Shown here piece after piece: positions 53,995 to 62,015 of a DNA stretch of 64,000 bases. Made by a program: the position numbers and the translations under genes. The stretch is from SYAN01 sp049459795 (lineage in GTDB: Bacteria > Actinomycetota > Actinomycetes > Nanopelagicales > Nanopelagicaceae). Position 1 is the first letter of the stretch; each line of letters starts with the position of its first letter. Below the pieces are notes generated by a model. The model had not been told where the DNA came from, did not search any database, and saw only the letters and a program-made list of their open reading frames with translations. Where the stretch lies: NCBI GenBank assembly GCA_049459795.1, contig JBMUDS010000002.1, positions 1-64,000 on the forward strand, written 5' to 3'.

Positions 53995-54830
53995 TGGGAT
54001 TATTATCGAGACTTGTCTCGAAGCTCTCATCGTTGACGGGAGCAGTACCTGCAGAGACTCTTGCTGATCTCGAATCGGAACTCCTGGCCGCAGATCTCGG
54101 TCCTGGATTGACTCGTGCCGTCTTGGATGAGGCACGCAAAGGTCGCGGAGATTTGCGAAAGCGGATCGAGAACGTACTTCTCTCAGGGTTGAGCACGGCT
54201 TCGCGTCAGATTGAACTTTCTCGACCTCTCACCACGATCCTTGTCATCGGAGTCAATGGAACAGGGAAGACGACTACGGTCGCAAAACTCGCACATCGTT
54301 TCCATAGTGAGGGCAAGCGTGTGTTGCTCACTGCGGCGGACACCTTTCGGGCTGCAGCGGTCGATCAATTAGAGACATGGGCGCAGCGCGCCAGCGTCGA
54401 CTTTCATCGGGGCGCTGATCGTGCCGATCCTGCTGCAGTCGCTTTCGATGGAGCCAAGCGCGCGACCAGTGAAGGGCATCAACTCCACATCATCGACACT
54501 GCCGGACGACTGCATACCGAGAGCAACCTGATGGATGAATTGGCAAAGGTTCGTCGAGTCGTGGAGAAAGTCTCTCCTGTGGAGGAGACCTTGCTCGTAC
54601 TCGATGCCACGACAGGTCAGAATGCGATCAACCAAGCCAAGGTGTTCATGGCGACGACCCCAATCTCGGGCTTGGTACTTACCAAGATGGATGGCAGCGC
54701 TAAGGGCGGATCTGTCTTCGCAGTCGAACGGGAGTTGCAGATCCCGATCAAATTCATCGGGACGGGGGAGAAGATGACCGATCTGACCCCGTTCGACCCC
54801 CACCGATTCATCGCTTCACTCTTCGAATAG
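53994..54830 (+). CDS. ftsY: Signal recognition particle receptor FtsY
   Basis: 278 residues. NG domain: GVNGTGKTTTVAKLA (G1), AADTFRAAAVDQL, DTAGRLH (G3), TKMDGSAKGG (G4) and FIGTGEKMTDL. The acidic N-terminal A region found in many FtsY proteins is absent: the protein begins right at the N-domain helices, which is why it is short. It docks ribosome-SRP complexes to the translocon. Overlaps smc by one base; Ffh is encoded 1.9 kb downstream. Confidence 0.96.
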   Translation: MGLLSRLVSKLSSLTGAVPAETLADLESELLAADLGPGLTRAVLDEARKGRGDLRKRIENVLLSGLSTASRQIELSRPLTTILVIGVNGTGKTTTVAKLAHRFHSEGKRVLLTAADTFRAAAVDQLETWAQRASVDFHRGADRADPAAVAFDGAKRATSEGHQLHIIDTAGRLHTESNLMDELAKVRRVVEKVSPVEETLLVLDATTGQNAINQAKVFMATTPISGLVLTKMDGSAKGGSVFAVERELQIPIKFIGTGEKMTDLTPFDPHRFIASLFE

Positions 54831-55003
54831 CCTGTAACAAAGCGTTAACACAAGGCAAGACCTCTTCACATTCCTGAAATCCGGACCGTTATCGAATGTA
54901 ACGAACCCACCTCACTCTCTGCCCTCATAAGACCAGGGCAATGTCGCCTTCGGTACCACGTCTTGAAGAGACGTTCTTTATGTGAGAGATAGGAAAGATA
55001 GGA
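54831..55003 (+). promoter_or_regulatory. Upstream region of amtB with repeated GTAAC-type half sites
   Basis: Between ftsY and amtB lie GTAAC (54834), GTTAAC (54844), GTTAT (54888) and GTAAC (54898), each pair offset by ten bases. These resemble GlnR-type nitrogen regulator half sites but the spacing (usually 11) is not exact. AGGAAAGATAGGA forms the amtB ribosome site. Confidence 0.4.
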
Positions 55004-56299
55004 ATGGATACAGGCGATACCGCGTGGATGCTGGTCAGCACTGCGCTTGTCTTACTTATGACTCCAGGACTTGCGATGTTCTATGGCGGAATGGTGAGGG
55101 CGAAGGGCGTCCTCAACATGATGATGATGTCATTCGTCTCCATGGGATTGGTCGCAGTGGTCTGGACGCTCTATGGCTACTCGATGACTTTCGGGTCGGA
55201 TCTCGGAAGTGGCTTGGTAGGTGATCCGACTGAATCCTTCGGACTCGCGAACATCATCTCCAGTGATTCACTCTTCGGAACTATTCCGACAGCGGTATTC
55301 GCCGTCTTCCAGATGATGTTTGCGATCATCACTGTGGCGCTGATCTCTGGTGCGATCGCCGATCGAGCGAAGTTCGGTTCGTGGATTCTCTTCGTGATCG
55401 TCTGGGTCACGCTCGTCTACTTCCCAGTGGCTCACTGGGTATTCGACTTCGATGGTTTTGATGATGCAGGCAATGTCGTCGATCCAGGCGGATGGATCGC
55501 CAATGACCTTGGCGCAATCGACTTCGCCGGAGGAACCGCGGTCCATATCAACGCTGGTATCGCAGCTCTTGCTCTCGCACTTGTCCTTGGTAAGCGAGTT
55601 GGATTCGGTCGCGAACCATTCAAGCCACACAACTTGACCTTGGTGATGCTGGGTGCAGCGTTGCTCTGGTTCGGTTGGTTCGGCTTCAATGCTGGTTCGG
55701 CAGTTGCGGCGAACGGAACTGCTGGTGTGGTCTTCCTCAACACAGTCGTCGCGACAGGTGCAGCGATGCTCGCATGGCTCTTGGTCGAGAAGGTACGCAA
55801 TGGTCATGCGACGAGTCTTGGCGCCGCTTCTGGCATCATCGCTGGTCTCGTAGCAATCACTCCAGCCTGTTCATCGGTCAATCCACTTGGTGCGATGGCG
55901 ATCGGAGCAATCGCCTCGGCGGTCTGCGCTATTGCAGTGAGCCTCAAGTACAAGATCGGATACGACGACTCACTCGATGTCGTCGGTCTCCATCTGGTGG
56001 CCGGAATCATCGGTTCGGTATTCATCGGGCTCTTCGCTACTTCGGCTGCTCCTGCCGGCGTTGATGGTCTCCTCTTCGGTGGCGGAACTGAACTCTTGGT
56101 CAAGCAGGTGATCGCTAGTGCGGCCGTTCTTGCATACTCATTCGTGGTCACTTATCTGATCGCACTTGCGATCGACAAGACGATCGGGTTCCGAATCGCT
56201 GAAGAACAAGAGATCACCGGTATCGATCTCGCGGTACATGCGGAATCCAGCTATGAAATCGGATCACAAGGTGCTACTCGAGGAGGTTACGCATCATGA
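55004..56299 (+). CDS. amtB: Ammonium transporter
   Basis: 431 residues, about 11 membrane helices. Conserved parts: MLVSTALVLLMTPGLAMFYGGMVRAK, the Amt signature region DFAGGTAVHINAGIAALALALVLGKR (first pore histidine), LLWFGWFGFNAGSA, and DVVGLHLVAGIIGSVFIGL (second pore histidine). It brings in ammonium. Overlaps glnB by four bases; PII proteins of the GlnK type block this channel when nitrogen is plentiful. Confidence 0.96.
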   Translation: MDTGDTAWMLVSTALVLLMTPGLAMFYGGMVRAKGVLNMMMMSFVSMGLVAVVWTLYGYSMTFGSDLGSGLVGDPTESFGLANIISSDSLFGTIPTAVFAVFQMMFAIITVALISGAIADRAKFGSWILFVIVWVTLVYFPVAHWVFDFDGFDDAGNVVDPGGWIANDLGAIDFAGGTAVHINAGIAALALALVLGKRVGFGREPFKPHNLTLVMLGAALLWFGWFGFNAGSAVAANGTAGVVFLNTVVATGAAMLAWLLVEKVRNGHATSLGAASGIIAGLVAITPACSSVNPLGAMAIGAIASAVCAIAVSLKYKIGYDDSLDVVGLHLVAGIIGSVFIGLFATSAAPAGVDGLLFGGGTELLVKQVIASAAVLAYSFVVTYLIALAIDKTIGFRIAEEQEITGIDLAVHAESSYEIGSQGATRGGYAS

Positions 56300-56634
56300 A
56301 ACTGATCACTGCAATCATCAAGCCCGCGAAACTCGAGGAAGTCAAGCATGCGCTCACCGAGCATGGTGTCGCAGGGATGACAGTCTCTGATGTGAGTGGA
56401 TTCGGTAGACAACGTGGACACACAGAGGTCTATCGAGGAACGGAGTACACCGTCGATCTGATCGCGAAGATTCGCATCGAGATCCTGGTGGACGACAAAG
56501 CTGCAGCTTCAACTGTCGATGTCATCACGAAAGCGGCCTCCACGGGCAGCGTTGGCGATGGCAAAGTTTGGGTCACCGCAGTGGAAAGCGTGGTTCGGGT
56601 TCGAACCGGCGAGACTGGGGCTGAAGCTATTTAG
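56296..56634 (+). CDS. glnB: PII nitrogen regulatory protein
   Basis: 112 residues. MKLITAIIKPAKLEEVKHAL and the T-loop EVYRGTEYTVDLIAKIRIE are typical; Y51, the residue uridylylated or adenylylated in other bacteria, is kept. GAGGAGG within the amtB end is its ribosome site. In mycobacteria and streptomycetes glnD follows, but here the next gene is ffh. By position it is GlnK-like; the symbol follows actinobacterial usage. Confidence 0.95.
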   Translation: MKLITAIIKPAKLEEVKHALTEHGVAGMTVSDVSGFGRQRGHTEVYRGTEYTVDLIAKIRIEILVDDKAAASTVDVITKAASTGSVGDGKVWVTAVESVVRVRTGETGAEAI

Positions 56635-56714
56635 CCAGAAAGAGAAAGACAGAGCCCTCGTAGCAGGGTCCTCCTAGGGAAAACGTTACGTGAGCGCTTC
56701 GATAAGGTTCCACC

Positions 56715-58151
56715 GTGTTCGAAGCGCTCACAGAACGTTTCTCCTCTGCTCTTAAGACTCTCAGGGGCAAAGGAAGACTTTCGCATTCCGACATCGAAGA
56801 GATCGCAACGGAGATCGAGGAAGCGCTGCTAGGCGCAGATGTCGCAGTCGAAGTAGCCAAGGGTTTTTCGGAGGAGATAAAGCAGAAATCACTCCAACTT
56901 CTCGAAGAACTTGCGACCACAACAAATCCGGCACAGCGAATCCAAGAAGTAATCAATGATGAGTTGATCGCCACGCTATCTGGCGATGGCAGCGCGTTGA
57001 ACTTCGCCAAGCGCCCACCGACGATCATTCTGCTTGCTGGTCTGCAGGGTGCGGGCAAGACGAGTTTCGCTGGAAAACTTGCTCGTCATCTCAAGGCAGG
57101 CGGCAATACTCCGCTATTAGTCGCATGTGATCTTCAGAGGCCGAACGCTGTGAGTCAGTTGCAGGTCGTCGCGGAGCAGGCAGGCATCCCGATCTTCGCT
57201 CCCGAACCTGGAAACGGTGTAGGAAACCCGGTTGATGTAGCGAAGAAGTCGATCGAATTTGCGCGCGAGAAGCTTCACAACATGGTGATCATCGATACCG
57301 CTGGTCGACTCGGTGTCGATGAAGCGATGATGGCAGAAGCGGCTGCGATACGTGACGCCACTTCTCCTCATGAGATCCTCTTCGTCATCGATGCGATGAC
57401 TGGACAAGATGCAGCGAGAACTGCGAGAGCCTTCCAAGAGGGAGTGGGTATCACTGGCATCGCTCTGACCAAACTCGATGGCGATGCACGCGGTGGTGCG
57501 GCGCTCTCCGTTGCCAAGATCACCGGAAAGCCGATCCGTTTTGCGGCCACTGGAGAGAAAGTCACGGACTTCGATCGCTTTCATCCAGAACGGATGGCAT
57601 CGCGCATCCTTGGGACTGGCGATGTCGCCACTCTTGCGGAATCGGCGAAGCGTGCTTTCGATCCTGAGACAGCGAAACGACTCGAGGAGAAATTCTCTTC
57701 GGGTGATGACTTCACTCTTGCCGACTTCCTAGAGCAGCTCAAGGCGATGCGAAAGATGGGTTCGATGACCAAACTTCTTGGCATGCTGCCTGGCGCTCAA
57801 ACGGGAGCGATGAAGAAACAACTCGAGAGCCTTGACGACAACGAATTGGTCCGTACCCAATCCATCATCGATTCGATGACTCCGAAGGAGCGTAACGACG
57901 TCAAGATTCTCAATGGGTCGAGACGGGCGAGAATCGCTCGCGGAAGCGGTCGTAGTGTGAGGGAAGTCAATGACCTGGTGGATAGATTCACAGCGGCGCA
58001 GAAGGTGATGAAACAGATGCGGTCCGGAGGCACGCCTCAGGTCCCCGGCCTTCCAGTGATCCCTGGTTCGACGAAGCCAAAGGTGATCGTCTCGAAAAAG
58101 AAGAGTCGTTCGGGAAATCCCGCTAAGCGGGCCCTAGAGGAGCGGGGCTAG
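56715..58151 (+). CDS. ffh: Signal recognition particle protein Ffh
   Basis: 478 residues, GTG start. NG domain with GLQGAGKTSFAGKLA, DLQRPNAVSQL, DTAGRLGVDE, TKLDGDARGG; then the methionine-rich M domain (FLEQLKAMRKMGSMTKLLGMLPG, DRFTAAQKVMKQMRSGG) that holds signal sequences and SRP RNA. TAAGGT ends six bases before the GTG. No SRP RNA gene is recognised nearby. Confidence 0.97.
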   Translation: MFEALTERFSSALKTLRGKGRLSHSDIEEIATEIEEALLGADVAVEVAKGFSEEIKQKSLQLLEELATTTNPAQRIQEVINDELIATLSGDGSALNFAKRPPTIILLAGLQGAGKTSFAGKLARHLKAGGNTPLLVACDLQRPNAVSQLQVVAEQAGIPIFAPEPGNGVGNPVDVAKKSIEFAREKLHNMVIIDTAGRLGVDEAMMAEAAAIRDATSPHEILFVIDAMTGQDAARTARAFQEGVGITGIALTKLDGDARGGAALSVAKITGKPIRFAATGEKVTDFDRFHPERMASRILGTGDVATLAESAKRAFDPETAKRLEEKFSSGDDFTLADFLEQLKAMRKMGSMTKLLGMLPGAQTGAMKKQLESLDDNELVRTQSIIDSMTPKERNDVKILNGSRRARIARGSGRSVREVNDLVDRFTAAQKVMKQMRSGGTPQVPGLPVIPGSTKPKVIVSKKKSRSGNPAKRALEERG

Positions 58152-58153
58152 AA

Positions 58154-58227
58154 GAGAGGGGCAAGGGCTTGATTTGGGGCAGATTGCTCCCATCAAGCAT
58201 AATGAGGGCCTGTTCGAGAGCCCCTCT
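58154..58227 (+). ncRNA. Candidate structured RNA element between ffh and rpsP
   Basis: An outer stem AGAGGGGC (58155-58162) with GCCCCTCT (58220-58227) encloses an inner compound hairpin: GCTTGAT/ATCAAGC plus GGGGCA/TGCTCC around a GAT loop (58167-58198). No T-run follows, so a simple terminator is unlikely. It begins three bases after the ffh stop. It might be a processing site or an rpsP leader structure. It lacks the SRP RNA apical motif. Confidence 0.4.
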
Positions 58228-58406
58228 ACCTCTCGGCCGGATGTGACCTCATCGTCATGAGTCGTATTTTCGGTAGCGACCCCACTCGCCTTACCTGAGT
58301 ACTCGTTGGCACTAAAGGTCCCCAAGGTCAATCGCTATCGGGAATGCCAGTGATGGCAGCTTCGACTGCGAACATCAGAACTGAAAGAAACTAAGGAGAG
58401 CCAAGA

Positions 58407-58952
58407 GTGGCAGTAAAGATTCGTTTGATGCGTTTTGGAAAGATTCGCACCCCTCACTATCGCATCGTGGTTTCAAATTCTCGATCAGCCCGTGACAGCA
58501 AGGCGATCGAAGAGATCGGCCGTTACAACCCATCAGCAGAACCTTCTCTGATTCAAGTCAATTCGGAGCGTGCACAATATTGGCTTGGAGTCGGCGCACA
58601 ACCATCGGAGGCGGTCACTGCGATCCTCAAGGTGACGGGTGACTGGCAGAAGTTCCATGGTCTTCCTGGCAGCGAAGGAACGTTAAAGGTCGCACCAGCG
58701 CGCGCTGACAAGCGTGTTGCATACGAAGCAGCAGTCAAGGCTGCGGCCAATGAGCCAGCAGATGGCGCGACGACGATGAAGAAGCGCGCACAAGAGAAAT
58801 TGGCGGCTAAGAGTGCACCTGCAGAGGAAACTCCAGCCGAGACTCCCGTAGCAGAAGTTGCAACGGAAGAGGCTCCTGTCGCAGAAGCGCCGGCTGAAGT
58901 TCCGACCGAAACTTCAGTTGCAGAAGCGCCGGCTGAAGGACAAGCTGAGTAA
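58407..58952 (+). CDS. rpsP: 30S ribosomal protein S16 with acidic Ala-rich tail
   Basis: 181 residues, GTG start with AAGGAGAG ribosome site. The S16 fold occupies about 1-90 (MAVKIRLMRFGKIRTPHYRIVVSNSR, ERAQYWLGVGAQPSEAV). The rest is an Ala/Glu/Pro/Thr tail with repeated AEAPAE blocks; many actinobacterial S16 proteins have such tails, function unknown. First gene of the rpsP-khpA-rimM-trmD group; about 255 bases separate it from ffh. Confidence 0.95.
   Translation: MAVKIRLMRFGKIRTPHYRIVVSNSRSARDSKAIEEIGRYNPSAEPSLIQVNSERAQYWLGVGAQPSEAVTAILKVTGDWQKFHGLPGSEGTLKVAPARADKRVAYEAAVKAAANEPADGATTMKKRAQEKLAAKSAPAEETPAETPVAEVATEEAPVAEAPAEVPTETSVAEAPAEGQAE
58881..58938 (+). repeat. Two 19-bp direct repeats in the S16 tail
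   Basis: GCAGAAGCGCCGGCTGAAG occurs identically at 58881-58899 and 58920-58938, 39 bases apart in frame, encoding AEAPAE twice. Confidence 0.9.
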
Positions 58953-58957
58953 CCGTC

Positions 58958-59200
58958 ATGTTGATTGATGAGACGTTAGAACACCTCGTCAAAGGTATCG
59001 TTGATAATCCTGATGACGTGAATGTCAGCGAACGAAATGGAAGACGTGGTAGCACATTCGAAGTGCGCGTCAATCCAGATGACCTCGGCAAAGTCATTGG
59101 ACGGAATGGACGCACAGCACGTGCCCTAAGGACTGTGGTCAGCGCCCTTGCTGGTCGCTCAGTCCGCGTGGACCTCATCGACACCGACGAAGAGCGATAA
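58958..59200 (+). CDS. khpA: KH-domain RNA-binding protein KhpA
   Basis: 80 residues, a single KH domain with the core DDLGKVIGRNGRTARALRTVVSALAG (GxxG is GRNG). KhpA binds RNA, often with KhpB, and influences ribosome assembly and cell elongation in Gram-positives. It follows rpsP after five bases and precedes rimM, the standard order. Confidence 0.94.
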   Translation: MLIDETLEHLVKGIVDNPDDVNVSERNGRRGSTFEVRVNPDDLGKVIGRNGRTARALRTVVSALAGRSVRVDLIDTDEER

Positions 59201-59254
59201 CACGTCCACGCTTCGCCGCATCCGAGTATCGAGACTGAGTCTTAGTGGTGTGGG

Positions 59255-59761
59255 ATGAAGTTAGCAATCGCACGTATTGGTCGACCTCACGGGGTGAGGG
59301 GCGAGGTGACAATCGAGCTTCTCACTGATCTGCCAGAGGAACGTTTTTCCGTTGGAAAGGTATTGGAGAGCGACTCCGGCATTCATCCAACTCTTGAGAT
59401 CTCGCGCGTACGAATCCATCAGGGCATCTGGATGTTGACCTTCAATGAGATCAAGGATCGTACGATGGCAGAACTTGTTCGTAACTCACGTCTCTATTCG
59501 GAAATCGACATCGACGAGGAAGTCGGGGATGAGGATTCGATCTTCCACGTAGAAGAACTCAGAGGCCTACAGGTGGCAGATCGTGATGGCACTATCATCG
59601 GGAGCGTCATAGGCGTGCAAAATCTCCCAGGACAAGATTTACTCGAGATCGCAACTCCGCGTGGTCAGCGACTCATCCCGATGGTCCATCAGTTCATGAG
59701 AGAGATCGATATTGAAGCGGGAAGGATCACGGTAGAGATCCCTGATGGGTTGGTGGATTGA
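59255..59761 (+). CDS. rimM: Ribosome maturation factor RimM
   Basis: 168 residues. N-terminal RimM barrel (LAIARIGRPHGVRGEVTIELLTDLP) and C-terminal PRC-like barrel (FHVEELRGLQVADRDGTIIG, LLEIATPRGQRLIPMVHQFM). It helps mature the 30S head around S19. The trmD ATG begins immediately after its stop. Confidence 0.95.
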   Translation: MKLAIARIGRPHGVRGEVTIELLTDLPEERFSVGKVLESDSGIHPTLEISRVRIHQGIWMLTFNEIKDRTMAELVRNSRLYSEIDIDEEVGDEDSIFHVEELRGLQVADRDGTIIGSVIGVQNLPGQDLLEIATPRGQRLIPMVHQFMREIDIEAGRITVEIPDGLVD

Positions 59762-60460
59762 ATGAAGATCACCGCAATCACCATCTTTCCAGAGTACTTC
59801 GCACCTCTTTCTCTCTCTCTGATCGGCAAAGCACAGAGTGATGGAATTCTGTCGAGCGAAGTGGTTAATCTTCGTGACTTCGCAACCGGTACACATAAGA
59901 GTGTCGATGACACCCCATATGGTGGCGGGGCTGGAATGGTGATGCGTCCTGACGTCTGGGGAAATGCGATTGATAGCGTGGCCGCGTCCAGCGATGCAGC
60001 AAGGATCGATCTCATCATCCTCACGCCATCTGGTCGACGTTTCACCCAGCAGGATGCGAGTTCACTCGCGACTGCGGATCATCTGATCTTTGCATGTGGA
60101 CGATACGAAGGGATCGATGCTCGAGTAGGTGGACATTACGAAACCGACCCAAGATTTAGAGTGCACTACATCTCGATAGGGGACTATGTGCTCAATGGCG
60201 GAGAGGTTGCGGCACTTGTAGTCATGGAGTCGGTCATTCGATTGCTTCCTGGTGTGATCGGCAACCCAGATTCCTTGGTAGAGGAGAGCCATGCGATCGA
60301 AGGCTTCTTGGAATACCCGGTCTATACGAAACCTCCACTTTGGCGAGGACACCCAGTCCCTGAGATTCTGCTATCGGGAAACCATGGCGAGATCGCAAAG
60401 TGGCGTGATCTCAACTCACGCCGGGAATCCCCTGAAGGGGAGTCTCACCCGAGGGAATAG
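59762..60460 (+). CDS. trmD: tRNA (guanine37-N1)-methyltransferase
   Basis: 232 residues. SPOUT fold: ITIFPEYFAPL, DDTPYGGGAGMVM, CGRYEGIDARV, and the knot ISIGDYVLNGGEVAALVVMESVIRLLPGVIGN. It modifies G37 of tRNAs to prevent frameshifting. Usually followed by rplS; here a 99-base gap leads to a DUF4193 gene instead. Confidence 0.96.
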   Translation: MKITAITIFPEYFAPLSLSLIGKAQSDGILSSEVVNLRDFATGTHKSVDDTPYGGGAGMVMRPDVWGNAIDSVAASSDAARIDLIILTPSGRRFTQQDASSLATADHLIFACGRYEGIDARVGGHYETDPRFRVHYISIGDYVLNGGEVAALVVMESVIRLLPGVIGNPDSLVEESHAIEGFLEYPVYTKPPLWRGHPVPEILLSGNHGEIAKWRDLNSRRESPEGESHPRE

Positions 60461-60559
60461 GGGCGACACGCCAGCGGTTGGGGAGACAGGAGAGGTCTTT
60501 TTTGGGAGCATCCGCCCCGTTACCTAGCCCAGAGCTTCAAACAAGGATGGTGATCACAC

Positions 60560-60856
60560 GTGGCAACCGATTACGACTCACCTCGTAAGACGGATGAAGA
60601 GCTTCACGAGGAGTCTCTCGAAGAGCTCAAGGCAAGACGCGCTGACGCCAAGTCTGGCCAAGTAGATGTCGATGAAGAAGAAGAGGCACAGAACATCGAG
60701 CTTCCTGGTGCGGATCTATCTGGTGAAGAGTTAGCCGTACGAGTCGTACCACGTCAAGATAACGAGTTCACCTGTTCCAAGTGTTTCTTGATTCATCATG
60801 CATCTCAATTGGCTCGCGGCCAAGGTGCGAATGCAGTCTGCAAAGAGTGCGCCTAA
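60560..60856 (+). CDS. DUF4193 family zinc-ribbon protein
   Basis: 98 residues, GTG start with AAGGATGG upstream. Acidic first half (EEEEAQNIELPGADLSGEEL), then DEFTCSKCFLIHHASQLA and CKECA, four cysteines suggesting zinc binding. DUF4193 is restricted to Actinobacteria and sits near DUF3093 and dut as here. Function unknown. It converges with the DUF3093 gene. Confidence 0.92.
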   Translation: MATDYDSPRKTDEELHEESLEELKARRADAKSGQVDVDEEEEAQNIELPGADLSGEELAVRVVPRQDNEFTCSKCFLIHHASQLARGQGANAVCKECA

Positions 60857-60906
60857 GACTCTGCTTTCGCAGCTTTGTATTTCTCGTTAATGCACTGTAC
60901 TTTTCT

Positions 60907-61392
60907 TTAATTCGGGGAAAATCCTTTGAGGGAGTTCGCTAACTCGATTGGCTTCTTGCTTCCCACCAGCCACCCTGGATGCGGATCGCGAGCATCATCG
61001 AGAGTGATTTCAACTCCGCGTCTCATCCAAAACTTATGAGCGTGAAAGAGTGCGGGATTAAAGTCCACGCCACGGCGCCTTCGCCACTGCTCTTCATCCA
61101 ATGGCGTGACACTTGCGATATGTCTCAACTCGATCCTTGCCTCGTTGACCTTAAGCCACCCTTCCATGAGAGCGATCTGATGGATAGCGCTTCGCCACCA
61201 CAGGGCAATGAGAATGCATCCGATGATGAAGAAGGAGAGCGCAATCATGAGATCGAGCGCAGCCCAGATCGCAAAAGATGAAGCGATTACGAGTGCTAGC
61301 AACGAGGAGGTGGCACCTATGGAAGGGAAGATGCGTTCTCTGTATTCCACGCAGGCACTGTATTCGCTCTGCTCGCGCACTTGATTTCTCAC
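60907..61392 (-). CDS. DUF3093 family membrane protein
   Basis: 161 residues, GTG start. Two membrane helices (about 25-45 and 48-66), then a soluble region with VNEARIELRHIASVTPLD and VEITLDDARDPHPGWLVGSKKPIELANSL, the DUF3093 hallmark. Actinobacterial family of unknown role, usually beside DUF4193 and dut. Divergent from the thioesterase gene. Confidence 0.88.
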   Translation of the reverse strand: MRNQVREQSEYSACVEYRERIFPSIGATSSLLALVIASSFAIWAALDLMIALSFFIIGCILIALWWRSAIHQIALMEGWLKVNEARIELRHIASVTPLDEEQWRRRRGVDFNPALFHAHKFWMRRGVEITLDDARDPHPGWLVGSKKPIELANSLKGFSPN

Positions 61393-61439
61393 AATCGGCT
61401 TTCTCGCAACCCCAAAATCCTTGCGTGTAGCCTTGCGCT

Positions 61440-62015
61440 ATGACCTTGTCGGAGATTCCCGCCACTGCTGTCATGCCTACGCGGCATCCGAAAGCTCCGA
61501 AACCTGGTGAGAAGATCCCATCACATTTCGGGCATTGTTTCGGCTGTGGTGACCTTCATCCCTCGGGTTTGCATTTTGTGAGTTATGCCGGCACGGAGAT
61601 GAATCTCACCGGACAATTCACCGTCACGGATCAGCACCAGGGAGCCCCCGGTCTCGCACATGGCGGACTCTTGGCCCTTGCATTCGACGAGGCGCTTGGA
61701 AAATTAATGTGGTTGCTTCGCGCCCCTGGTGTGACCGCGCGACTTGAGACCGATTTCCTCAAACCCGTACCGATGGGAAGCACTCTCTACATTACAGCTG
61801 AGATCCTCGGACAGGAGGGGCGAAAGGTCTATGGCCGCGCTGAAGGCAGACTTGATTCACTTGATGGTCCAGTCGCGATGCAAGGCTCTTCGCTTTACAT
61901 CATCGTGACCATGGAGCACTTCATCAAGAATGCACCTGACGGATATTTCGAGCACCTGCAAAAACATAAGGACCTCATTACCTTTGTCGATCCAGAATTC
62001 GGGATCAATCCGTGA
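61440..62015 (+). CDS. PaaI-family hotdog thioesterase
   Basis: 191 residues. HCFGCGDLHPSGLHF and the catalytic region HQGAPGLAHGGLLALAFDEALG are typical of acyl-CoA thioesterases of the hotdog superfamily. Substrate unknown. TAGCCT ends six bases before the ATG. It overlaps dut by four bases. Confidence 0.88.
   Translation: MTLSEIPATAVMPTRHPKAPKPGEKIPSHFGHCFGCGDLHPSGLHFVSYAGTEMNLTGQFTVTDQHQGAPGLAHGGLLALAFDEALGKLMWLLRAPGVTARLETDFLKPVPMGSTLYITAEILGQEGRKVYGRAEGRLDSLDGPVAMQGSSLYIIVTMEHFIKNAPDGYFEHLQKHKDLITFVDPEFGINP

Noticed and set aside
58154..58406. SRP RNA (ffs) gene next to ffh
   Set aside because: The gap folds, but the conserved apical GGUCAGG...GGAAGGAAGCAGCC motif of bacterial SRP RNA is absent.
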